Origin: Parelaphostrongylus tenuis
Taxonomy: Eukaryota > Nematoda > Chromadorea > Rhabditida > Metastrongylidae
Assembly (NCBI GenBank): GCA_019055375.1
Contig: JAHQIW010006282.1
Coordinates: forward strand, 1-64,000
Direction: 5' to 3'
DNA: 64,000 bases
Part shown: in pieces, positions 32,271-45,564 of the stretch
Layout: every line of letters starts with the position of its first letter
How positions within the stretch are numbered: the stretch's first letter is position 1
The notes under the pieces: model-generated
Databases searched by the model: none
Told to the model about the DNA's origin: nothing
What the model saw: only the letters and a program-made list of their open reading frames with translations
Translations under genes and position numbers: made by a program

Positions 32271-35200
32271 CTGGAAAGTGCATTCATCAGAGTTTCTTAG
32301 TGTTTCTATAAATCACATCACAAGTCACTCGCTCACCTGTCCTTTATTGAGAAATTCGAAAAGATTATGAATAAATATGATTAGGATAAACGAAATAGGT
32401 CCCAAGCCTAGAAAACCATCCGTATGCCTGAAAAAAGCTCAACGCTGTTGAATAACAAAGGATAGAGGATAACACTCTCGAGAGCGACCATTCACTATAT
32501 AATACCATGCATTCGACTTCACCAATGATCTTAGAATGCATAACTGGCCTACACAGTGATTCTAGTGATTCACGCCGCGCTCGTATGCCATGTCAGTGTT
32601 CGTCACTCTCCCAGTTCAATGTTCTACCAATGTGTCCAAAACAATGCTACTAACGCAAAAAAGTCTGGTACCAATTTCCAACCTCGCAATAATGGGTGAT
32701 GGAAGCATCCTTGAGCTGAAGAAACGGAGTCTGACCAATTAACATTACAGGACATTTTCAACTGCTGCGCTACGCGCACCTAATTGGGACAGCGTATTTT
32801 CTTAGACAAATGGGATACTGAGAGTAGCAAGAATAATTTTTTACATCCTATTTTATTCATTTACAAGAGCCTAGCAAAAACTGACAGGTCAAAGATGCAT
32901 TGGGTTGACATAACGACCTGTTCACATAACGCACGCACGACCTTTTTATTTGACTTTTCCGTTATTTTCGCAGCAACATAAAGTTGTGACGAAGACAGAG
33001 TCAAAGCGGTTGTATAAACATAGAATAGTCCTCCAAATGAGACCATACATTCTTCATTGTTGGAAAAAGTTCTTCAGAGAAGGCCATACATTCTTCAAAG
33101 TCATCATTGGAGATTTCTCGAGAAAATTGGATCTAGAAAAACGTTTGAAGAACGTCACGTTAGAACTTATGAACCAGAATAGAACGAGCTGCTTGGGAGG
33201 CCGTGTGAGTTTATTATGACGACGAAAAGCATGCATGCTAACACACAAATTCAAAAGTACCACTCACAGCGAAGTAGCCCTTACTGGACGTGAGAATCTT
33301 TTGAAGGAGAGTACCATAATGAAACAGACACCTCACGGTATCAAAGATACTGCCTAACCGATATCACCGCTGTTCTACAATTCTACAGAAGATCCTAAAA
33401 TACCATAAAGTGAAATATAATAAAATCATTAGTTGGCTTTTTGGAGGATACCGTCATTAGCAACATCGACATGGAATATACCGCTCCATTCAAATTCTCA
33501 CATCAGCGCTATGAAAACCGTAAGTCCGAAAGTTACCGTGAAACACTTATCTCCAGAAACATTCGAGGTCGTTCAACAACGTTGAAATGCACAAGCCACA
33601 AGCAACCAACAACTTATCTCTAAATTTGCGAAACATTACAGAGAAGTGATAAAAGAAGATTTGAAGAGAAAAGAGCAGCATCTGTGGCTGAAGCTTCGCC
33701 AATGACGAAACCAAGATGTTCGCACTCCAACAGTCTAACGAGACACTTAGTACTTTCAGAAAATCAGTAAGGAAATCGTCCACGATTACTACCCAGATCC
33801 TTTTAACAGCGACGTCTTGTTGCCGCTAGATGAAAGGAAAAAAGGATGAATCTGTCGTTTCAGCGGTTCTCTCTTTCGAGATCAGATGTACTATTTCGTC
33901 GGTGAAGAATTGAATAACACTTGATGCAGACAAGACAAGACCGAAACGCCTGAAGAAGACAGTTCTTATTGACACACTGGCTCTGCTCTTCGCATGTTAC
34001 TTGCCAGAATTCAATGTTCTCAATAATTGGAAAAATGTCGTGTTGTTATTCAAGAATTCAGACTTTCACGACATTGGCAGTTGTCACCCAATCTGCTTGT
34101 TCTCTGACGTCTGTGAACTTTCCGCTCGAGTTATCCAAAGCAGGACTGAGAGAACATTAGACAAATGACACCCATGTAAACAAGCAGTTTGGAAAAAGGA
34201 TTTAGTATTGCAGGTAATATACCACGATAACAAGGATCAGTGATGTTTTGCAAGAGCACGAGAGTCCGTTCCATCTCATTTTCATTGGCCTGAAGAAGGA
34301 TTTTGAAACGGTTGAAACATAAAAAGTCATATGAACTCTGGGCAACTAGGACATCCCTACTCATAAGGACATAAGGATTCCTCATGTGTTGAATTGAATT
34401 TCTCAACCAAAGTATTACTATTCTATAATGGTATTATTTTCGACGTAAGAAAAGAGGTTCAACAAGGCGATACTGTCTAGCCAAAATTATTCATTGCCAC
34501 CCTCGAAAACCTCGTACTTACATTGAAATGGGACAGCATGTGTAAAAATCGACTGTAGACGTTTACACCATCCTCGCTTCGCTGACAGCATTGTACTTAT
34601 ACCATCAAGCATCAATCCAGCAGAACGAAATTGACTGACTTCGACAAACTAAAACGATGTACATGAACAACGGAGTGGTTTTGAATATCCCATTCACGTC
34701 AATGGAATATGTATCACCGAATGCTCCAGCTACATCTGTCTAGGTTGCAAAGTCAATAAGATGAACGACCTAGCTCTAGAGTTTAGCAGGGGAAAGCGGG
34801 CGGCTTGGGAGCATTCAAGAGCATCGAGATTGTAGTGAAGAGAACAAGAAACGTCTAACTCCATGTTCATAATTTTAAATCAGCAGTTATCACTGCATTG
34901 ATATATGCATCAGAAATCTGTTCCCTACATAAGCAAGTTGAAAGATGATTTGACGTTATTGAGCGAGCAGTCGGAAGGTCAGTGTTAGGCTTATGAGAAT
35001 AATCTGTATCTGATAAACGAGAACAACGATTCCAAGTTCCAACCTATAATAATGATCGAGCATTGAAGGTGCTGTTTTGCATTCATGAGGATAAGGTAGA
35101 CCGTGATGTGTTTCAACGACGCCTGATGGACGAGAGCCGTTGCCGACTGAAATGCTCGAAATGTCAAACGCACCGTGGAAAAACGCTCAGCAGAAGGGTT

Positions 35201-38200
35201 CGATTCGTTAACGAGAAGCTTAGTGGAGAGATACGATGCTTGAGAAATTTTTACAGAGAAAAAGGTTCACCGGGCTGCTTTTGAACACATAGGGAAAAAA
35301 TTGGGAGTTCACTTCAATCACTCTCGGGTCACTTGACGATCGACGGGACATTAGGCGATACGGGTGATAGTATTCGTCTCCACATATTTCCTTGGTAATA
35401 GTACTTTTCAGAGTCGATTTTCCCGCATCTGCTACTCACGAAAGTCTTAACATTTCAATATCGATTCTACTGCTACTTGCTAGTGCACTTTATTCACGAA
35501 TACGGCGGTGAACGTTGAATCAACCTCTTTTGGAATGTTGAAACAGCCCTGCTACAAGTTCGCAAGTATTCAGTACAGGCAAATGTTGGTCTTCGTAGAA
35601 TGTGTAGATTTTACCAAACAAGTCTAATACCAATTTGGCCGTTCGATGTGGGTTTCCTATGCCATGGGCTTTGTTTAGCGAGTAACCATGGGATTATGAG
35701 GCACCTCTAACCGCCTCGATTTCCACGTCGCATTCGAAATTAACAAAAAAATTGTCACTTTTCCCAAGTCTACTCGGTATGTTTAAATATTGATGTCTCT
35801 TGTTGGCTCGTATAGAAAACGATAACAATACCGTTGCCCATCCAGGAAACTCATAAACTTCCGTGGCCATCTCTAATACAAGCGGCCCTCTAATAAACGT
35901 AAGTACGAAAACGGTCTGAAAAGAAAGAAATTGACAAGATTTGAAGGAATCTTGCACTACGTGTAGTTAATGAATTTAGTCGACAATGGATTTACGCACA
36001 ACCGTTATGAGAGGCGTTATAAATCGCCAACTGATCATCCAAACTATTGAATGTGGCCCGAAGAATTTTATCCAATCCTCACGTGGTTCTCCCAACATTT
36101 CAGACAAGTCGTCGTACAAGTTCCGATATCCTGAAGTTACTATCAGAGTAGATTAGTTGCTTTCACCTTGCTGCCATGAGACAGTCAACTTTTTTAGGGA
36201 TGCCTTGAGGCTACAAAAAATCGAGGGCATTCCAGAAAAAAAAACGTACCTTTTCAAATAAACGGGATTTTTACTAATGAGTTTCAGGTAAAAAATCTTT
36301 CTCAAACTAAAGTATCTTTCTCCTCCTTTTGTGAACATGGGCTTGTTTTGAAAACTGTTTCTACATTATTCTATATTTCCATTTTGCATTAGCAATTGGC
36401 TTGTAACACTCTTCTGCTTGTATAGCACGTGGAAATGAGAATACCCATAAAAGGAGCATTACTTCTTATTTACAATAAAAAGCGCTTAATTTGGGAGCAT
36501 AAGGTCGTAGTGCTTATAGACTTAGATGTGGACTGAAAGAGAGGTCATAAGTGATGGCGAAATGAATGCTACGGTCTAATCAGAGGACCAAGAAGCCATT
36601 TCGTCAAATTCTGATAACATTTCTAAGTACCATCTAGGTAGTTCCTAGAAAGCATTGTTTATTGATATGATTATGATTAAGATATTACTAGAAAATCAAA
36701 ACGATGATAATGAAAAGTTCCTCTCCGGCAAATGAGAAAGGTTTTTCATTTGTTCCCCTATAATAAGAAGGAACCAAGATTTCAATTGATGTATTATCAA
36801 AATCTACTCATAGTGGTTCAACGTGGATAATCGACGTCTAAGTTTACTGGTCCAGGATCTCCCTCTCTGCGAGATCCGGCCCGGTTAGTCGCGAGGGCAC
36901 GTGGCACATCCTCTGTTGGTGGATAGGGGAACTCAACGCGAACCAAAAGCGACCATGTGCTTCCCAGAGACGCAGGTGGATTTAGGGAATGAGCTCCCTG
37001 CTTATGCAGCGCGGACTTGACAAAACTCTATTTCTACGAGTCAAGTCGGCTGAAAGCATGCAATCAAGTGGCTGAGAAGTACATGGGAGGCGGTTAGGAG
37101 TCGCCTCCAACAAATAAGCTCCTCCCGCTCCTTCGAGAGAGACTGGCAAGCTACTCGTGAATACCCATCCCCCACGTATAGAGCCTAACAAGCTGTACGA
37201 TGGGTATAAAAGTGCAAAAAACAGTCACAAATATAGGCCTCATTTCCCTGACACCGAAAGAGCTCCCGAACGGCAACGCCATGTAGGACAAATACGGAGA
37301 AGCAGCTAAAATCTCAGGGCTGACCTAGGCTGCCAAAATCGAAGCGGACTTAAATGACGATCTTTACCTACAATGCAAGAACACTTGTTCACGAATCCGC
37401 TATAGTTCCATTGATACGTATGCCCTTCCCGTTCCGATCGATTGATCTCAATATGAATTGTAGCTAGTTACCTAAAAGCTCTGGCGACATAATGTTGACT
37501 TGCCGAACTACTTTCTCTATGAAAATGGTGAGGGTCGATAGAAAAGCCCTATTTTCGTGCTGCGGTTTCGATAGCAGTGAGCTAACTTTCGTATGTGAGG
37601 CTGGTCTACCCTTACTCGTTGAGGATGCTAGGACTGCATTTATTTCGACACTGTCGAAATCCTTACAAAGTCGATAAAGAAGAGGACAAGGAGCAGATGA
37701 TACTTCCGGCAGAATTTGATTCTTAGTGACACGGTTTGTGTGCTGTCGATGCAGCAGAATCACCTGTTCGGGATTATGATTGTTCAACAAGTTGCGCCTC
37801 ATCCAAGATCTATATATGTGAAGATCAAAGTCGCAGAAGGTAGCTGCTTGACAGACCTGACTCGAATAATCACGGATCTGAACAACGTGATGACACCGTA
37901 ATGAGTACAGCGAAGTTTATAACCATTTCATAGAAAGGATAAAGCTCTCGGCGTTGATCAATCCCTGAGGAATGTGCCATGCATTCGTCTTCAATTTTTA
38001 ACTTCGTTTGAGGTGATTAAATGCATATCAGACCCTTACAATGACTCGCTCTGGCTTCCCGCTGTACCGAGTCAGCGCTGCTTATCCTCCCAGACAAGTC
38101 TGAGACCAATCTGGTATCATTTCACCGACCCAGAGGGATGGATGGCTTGGTGAGCCATGAGCGCGAGATCGAACCGTTGACGTCATGTGCGACGCAGAGC

Positions 38201-41200
38201 ACCTCTAAACTGCGCCACATGCGCTCTAACAATCTCATATAAGATTGTCAAATTAAAGTAGTAATAAAAGTACTTCTCCAATTTTGACTATTTTTGTTGT
38301 GAAGCTGTATATGATTTAAAAAAATTACCATATACATAATTGAGAAGAATCAGCTCCAGTGTGATAATCAAGCAAGCCGAAGCAGTTCCACAAAACTCGT
38401 CGTATATAGTGAACCAATAAAATCCACTCTAAAATTGTAAGAAAGAAAATCGGTACTATAATGGTTTTGAAAAAAATATGACCATTTGATCTGATAAAAT
38501 TAGTATAACCGGATAGGAACCAAGATTAGCCTAAAATGGTCTTATTTAGAGTTAGATATATGCCCTACCTCTGTGGCAAAGGGAAGTGAAAGAAAGACCA
38601 TAAACAATGGAGGAGGACAATGCAATTAACCATTTAAATTTCTTGTACGAGGAAACTGATCATAGATACACGTGAAGAAACATTCACACAATCCTAAAAT
38701 CAGTAGTATAGTTTCGGACATTCAGTTAGTGACTATTTACCTGCAAATGAGCCTAGACCAAAAAAGAGTAGCATTGAAAAGAGCAAGGTGCCCCATATTC
38801 TTGGATACGGCATCTTTCCCATTGCTTCTGGATAGGCAACGAAAACTAACGGCAGTCCTAAACATTGATTTATTCGAATCACTTACAATTTTTCCTGCAT
38901 ACGACAACTCTCTTTTCCGCACAAAAACGCCGTTGAAATGATTGCAATCAGGCGTTTGAAGATCTTGGTATATTTCAACATTTTGCATTTGTCCGAAAAT
39001 TCTTAGTATTATGCAAACTCTGAACTTCAGGCGGAAGGTGAACCAGTGGTTGGTTTTTTACAAGGGGGCACTTGTTACTCATTGCATTACCCCTACCCTG
39101 TCATCACTCTTTTGTGATTTCCCTCTGATTCAAAAATATTTTACAAGTCGTCTTTCATATTTATTATGTCTCTTGCATTGATTTATTTTCATGGTATTCA
39201 TCGTCCACGAAGGTCCTCTAATTTGTTTGCGTAGGCTCAGGCTGCTATTAGCTGAATCTTGATTTTCTTGGTAAACGTCTTTGAACGCTGAATTAGTAGA
39301 CTCTGCTTGAAGTCTTGGGATAGGTGGATAAGCGTTTTTACTTGGATTATGCAATGAACCATATCCAAACAAGTCTCGTACTGACGTCATAGATGGAAAG
39401 CTTGATGAGCTTCTTCTGTGAAGAAGAATTAATCGAGATTACTGGAAAGACCGTCAATGAAGTAATATCTGCTTTAACAATTGAGTTATTCACTTCTTGC
39501 AAACTTATCCCACTTAAGCGGGCGAGGTTCTTAACACGTACAGTTTGGATGTTGGTGACTGAACTTCCGGCAGATTCGGTTATTGCGTGCCATTTACGTT
39601 TTCAGAGAAATACTCCCGAAAAGAAGGTACTATTCTTGATATAAAGTAGTGTAGGAAATGAGATCTTACAAACTAAGAAACGCTTCGCAGTACTGATCAA
39701 AGGATAAGCATACTTTCGACATTTAAACTTTTCTTTATCTTCGCTTTCAGTGTTATCTTTGCTTTCAGTGTTCAATGCATAAGATACATTTCTAGGAATT
39801 TGAAGACAAATCTAACGAAAGGTGTTAACACCAATGAAACATTTTGGGACCCGACTGCAGTTTGCTAGACGACATCGCGCCTCTTCTGTAGCCTCTACGT
39901 TTGAAATAATAGCTTTGACGGATATAAGGAAAAAGAACTTAATATGGGCTACGAAATCCAAAATTTCATCATGGAATAACAAAAAGCGACTTTTTTTTTT
40001 GCTGACAAAATTCTGCAAGTTGACAAACTTTGCTATGAGCTGAGATATAGTCGTTTAAAGTGTGGAGGGGGAGATCAAATTCTTTGCACGCTTTCACTCA
40101 TTGTTGCAGATTTCTAAATATACTGCTCCCGATATGGGTTCTATAGTGCTATAGCGTTGAAAAGTCCTTCAAACACACCAGTAAGTTGGCTCCTTTTTCT
40201 GACCTGCACTTTCTTTCTCTCTTCTTTTCTTTGTGCGCATTAAACGCTTGAACAGCTTTCTCAGAAACCTATTTTTCGGGTTTTACGGCAAATATAGACT
40301 GATTTCGGTGCACATAGATATCGTGCTCAAATAGCACGCCTTTTTAGGACGGCCAGAATGTGTTAAAGAGCTTGCAGTGTTTCCATGAGCAATTTAACCG
40401 ATCTTTCTATATTAGGTTACAAAAACAGTAGGTTGAATTTCTAAGGAATTCAATAATTGTGCTGAGTGATGTAGCGCAATGTTTGAAGAAGCTCTCAAAT
40501 TCACAATTGGCCATTGTTCATTTCCCAAACAAGTCATCACATAAATCGGCAAAGCATGCAGTCAATCACAGAGGTGCTGGATGAAGTCTAATGCATAACG
40601 CAATCCCCAGGCATCGATCAGTATCAGAAGTTTTTGTTCTCTTTTACCGGTTTATCCCCGTTAAGTTGAAAAATTTTACCACTCGACACGACGGCATGTA
40701 TCGGTTTGTGTAGCTGCTGTGACAAATATCCAAGTGTAGCGAACACTGTTACCCCAGCCATGAGACCCATAAGAAGATTACCAATAACCACAATCCACGC
40801 GCTCTGGAACGAAATCATGTATGTTATATGTCTGACGATTTCCACGGTGAAATAAAGCTGTATAGATTGGCCACTTTCTCACAAACACGTTAATAACACG
40901 AGAAAGAGCACTTAGCCTTTTTTATACACTGTTCACGAATAACCATTAACTAAATGAGTAAACACGAAAACTAAAGACAAAGGACACTTCTTCAAGTCTC
41001 CGTAATAGACTGTTTCTGGGTGTAGATTTGCATAGGTGAAACTTAAGCCTGATACTGCAGTGGTACTCAGGGTAAGAATTACGATAAAAGCCAAAAAATG
41101 CTAAGAACTACGATATCAACAAAAATCGCTAGAAAGAGTGAAGCTGAGAGTCACAACTTATGAAATCACTAAGAAGAATATTGTGAGCACAATGAAGAAA

Positions 41201-44200
41201 ACAATTAGTAAGCGTTCGGCCTTCTGATATTTGTACTGAAGCTGCGTAAGACTTTGAAGACGTTAGTTCCAAGTACCGCGATAAAGTGCGTAGCTCCAGC
41301 ACTAATCAGGAATAGATATGTTGTTCGCCTTAAGGTAGTTAAAATTAGGAACTCTATCAAATTGATTATAAGATTTTGGGGTCACTGTGCCACCAAATAG
41401 AAAATAGGATACACCAATAATGTGTAGATCTGATGAAATTCCTTTTAAACAAAACTCAATCACGAGACTCTCGCAGAGAATTCGGAATGGTCAATCGCAT
41501 TCGTAAAGCACCGAAATGAATTTCCGCCCAAGTACGAGATTGACACTAAATTTGATGGAACAAGCCACTTGAATATGATGTTTCAAAATCTATCTGAATA
41601 GTGTGAACGACAGTGTTGACCGCTGATAGATGACAATCAGCGGCGTCTTGCCAACAATATCATTGAACATCTATGATCCTGGGAAAGACATTCCATGTAG
41701 GGATGATAGCTGGCCTATTGTCATGCCTAATGGTTTTTTAAAATGTTAGATTAGTAAAAAGAAGTCTTTCCCCTTGATTTGAGAATGCATCATTACCGAA
41801 AACATTCCAAAACAATATAGTAAAGATAATATTAGGTCTTCTCATAAATTCTGACATTAGAGCAATAAACAGCAAATTTAACAACTTCCTAACAAATTTA
41901 TCTAATATGTTGATTATTTATTATCAAATATTATTTCCCATAAATTTGTCAAATTTATTAAACTATTGAATTTTATTATTGAGATTTATTGACGGCGACA
42001 TCGTCGCAATCTCATCCTGCATCAAGACAACGCAAAGTGGCGTGTCGCGAAGGTGAAGTTGGCTGGTAGTTGCTGGATCATCCGCCGTACAGTCTTGACT
42101 TGTCGCCGTCTGACTATCCCCTCTTCAGGTTGCTGGAACACTTTCTGAGCTGGCAGAAGCCCCGACATATCAGTCATTTTCGTCAAGGCCAACAACTTAC
42201 TTTGGGATCCAAGGATGACGAGTTCTATGAGCGCGGCATTGATTTGTTGCCTGAGAGATGATAGAAATGTGTTCAGGCTAATGGCGCATACTTTTGATAG
42301 TCTTTTTGAGCGATTATGATTACTCTGATTAGCAAAGAAGACCTACTACATTGAACCTCAGTGCTTTGAATTGTTTCGCTAGAAGGGAAACGCTAGTGGT
42401 CCTCCTTTAGCTTCTGCGACAACCGAATAAAAAGAAAGGAGAAATCATCATGTTACCACCCCTCATGACATTAAAGACATTTAATTCTTGACACACATCG
42501 CACTACGAATGTTCATTAAAAACGTACCCTGTAGCAATTATTGTGCTTGTGATTGTACGAGGATAACGCCAAAATACCACCGTATCCTACTTCCAATGTG
42601 TAGCATATTTGAATCAATGCTGCTATCCACGTCTGGAAGACATGTGTTGTTATTGTAGAGTTTGTATCTTCCAAGTCTTCACATCACCCAGAGGAAAATC
42701 TATGGCGTGCTAAGGATCACTAGTATTATTCTCACCTCACGATCAAACATCTTATTGAAATCCGGTTTGCCTAAAAAGTGAGAAATACCATCGATGGCTC
42801 CTTCAAGAGTGACTGCACGAAAGAAGAGAATTGTAACAATGAAGAAGGGAGCTATTGTTGTAACCTAAAAGTGGAATTGTTGTTCATTTCAGAAGGTGAT
42901 TTTGATCAAAGCAATATTGCCATCATACTCACATATCCCATTTTTCCCAGGAACTTGAAAGCCATTCATCAATATGGTAAAGTTTAGGATATTCAACACA
43001 AGTATAGAGAATAAAGTGATCCAATTCATTCCTCCGAAGTCATCAACACCCGTCGATCGTTTAGAGACAATATTTCTCAAATATTTCAACATTACTATTG
43101 TTCGAATTAATCAATTAACATAAGTGAGGTAAGGAGAAAGAATAGTTGAATGGCTTGATCTGAACTTGTTCTTATCAAATTCACCCATTTCTTTTCTAAG
43201 AACACTATTCTAAGACAAATGACTTTCTCGTGTGCTTGTCTACTTGATTTCGAGATATTTGTGACTTTTTGGTACAAATTCAAGCTTACTGCAACATCGT
43301 TCGTACGATTGAGCTGACACGAAGTTGCTATAAAAACTTTGATTGGTAACCTTTTAGTGTTTTCGCCTTTATCAAGGCCGGCTTGATTCGTGCCGATGAT
43401 ACATACTTGGTCCTTGTCGCAAAGTGGGCGTTCGCTGTTTCAACGAGTAAAATCCACTGGAAGGATCACTATTCAAACGAAAAAACCAACTCAAGGATTT
43501 GCAACGCTATAAGCAGGTAAATGAACTACAAACTGCCATGCGCTGTATTGCCTGACCAAAACTCTTGTACCAGAGAGCACCGACGTGCAAGGATAGTTCA
43601 TTAGAGTTATGCTTCCTTCACTTGATTCGACTCAATGAACCAACAAACACCTACTTTGCGACAACGACCAGCTGCCTGATGAAGGCAAAGGTACTAACAC
43701 TCGACTGAATAAAAGCTTGCATAACAACCTTGGGTCAGCTCAATCATGTAAAAAAAGGTTGACTATTCACTCCCAAGTTCAATGAAAGTAGGTTTTTGAG
43801 ATGATTATCGGCAGTATTAATGGTTAGAGTTATACTTCAATGACGTCATTGACCCACTGAGTTTGCTTGATCCTTAATTTTACTTACAGGAATTTTCTTT
43901 TGATTTACACTTTGGGGACGAGCGGGACACTGCGTTAGCGCCGCTGCACTGCGCGCCGCAGAAAGCAGTCCACTGTGCCGAGTGGTTGGTTACGCCGGCT
44001 ATCGGGAAGAAAGTTGCTGTTGCGATCACTTCACACGATCCCTCACTACACTTCCTTTGGTGTTATTTTTTAGTCTTGATTAGTATTAAACATTCTTTTG
44101 TACGTGATTCTTACAGCAAAAAAAACGCTCAAAAGTCAGAGACTTCACTCCTTTTCGATAAGTAACGGATCCGTAAGGTAACAACGTGTACCAGACATTT

Positions 44201-45531
44201 TCGCAATTCTTTTGAGATGTTGTAAAAATCAGACTCGGAAACATATTGTCTACATCGTATGACTTTGAGAAGAAACTTAGATACAGTCAGTTTTGCGCAA
44301 CATTTTGTTGGTACCGTTGTTATTTCCACGGATCTACGTTACGTATCGAAAAGTGATGAAATGTCAGGCAACTGAGCGTTTTTTTTTTTTAGTATAAAAA
44401 CTACGTATAGAAGAACCTTTATTACTAATCGATACCAAAAAATAACACCAGAAAAGAAGAATGAAGCGTCGTGGAAGGGGATCAGATCAACAACGTTCTT
44501 CCCGATGGCCGGCATCACCAACCACTCGGCACTACGAACGTGGCGGCGGCGGGACGAGAATAGTGCAGTGTCCAGCGTTCCAGTGTCAAAACCCTAGTTC
44601 CCATGGACTGAATCACTTCTAGCCTGTTATGCTAAGAGAAAAGTGGTGCTTGGTGGACCAAACAACTCCAAGTTCAAGGAATCTGACATCTTCATTGATG
44701 ACCTAAGAGCTAGATAGATACACTATTACACTATGTGAATCAGTGAATAAGATACTCTATGTACGCATATCATAACGTGCACAACTGAGTCCTGTAATCG
44801 GACTATTCAGAAGACCTTTCCGTTGGTAGAGGTACCATCAAAAAATTCTATCTTCATTCAGTTTCTCTTTAGCTTCACTTTGATTTTACTAAATTACTTT
44901 TTGATTACTTTATTTTACTTTGCTTTACTTTTGCTGCTTTGTCTTCTCTTTCCTCTAGTTCCTCTTTGAATTCTTCCTTTGAGTTTTCAGAGCAGTGAAT
45001 GTTTCAAGATCTTGTACATTTCACATTTGTAAACTTACACAAAGTACTGATTATAGGGAGACATCATTCTTTTCACTATATCATTTGTTTCCGTTATACA
45101 TGTACCGTTGAAGAAAACGGGAAGAGTAGAATTAGTAGATCTACATCTATCCATTTCGTAATTGTTGAAGCAATCTGAAATTTCTCCACATTAGAAAGTA
45201 CAGTATTTGCGAAACCCATGCAATATACAATTATCGTTTTTATTGACAGGCTAAGGAAAAAAGCTCTGAGAAAAGGCTTGCAACTTTCTCGGGTGTCGAC
45301 TTTTTTGTGTTTTCAGGCTCACTTGAAAGCCCATCTTCTCTCGCGCTGATTGGTATATAATTTATCTCCTTATTTCAAGATGGAGTTAACAAGCGAGCAA
45401 ATTAGGTTGCTGATGATGCACGAATAGCTGTTGAGTTAAAATGCAACGGTGGCATGTGAACGCATCAATCTGGCTTGGGGCGACGTTTATTATATTAGTT
45501 TTTATTAGTTTATATCTTATTATGTATTAGT

Positions 45532-45564
<33 letters not shown>

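Noticed and set aside
36981..37191. Minus-strand ORF of 69 codons
   Set aside because: It is the antisense of the GC-rich RTE leader.
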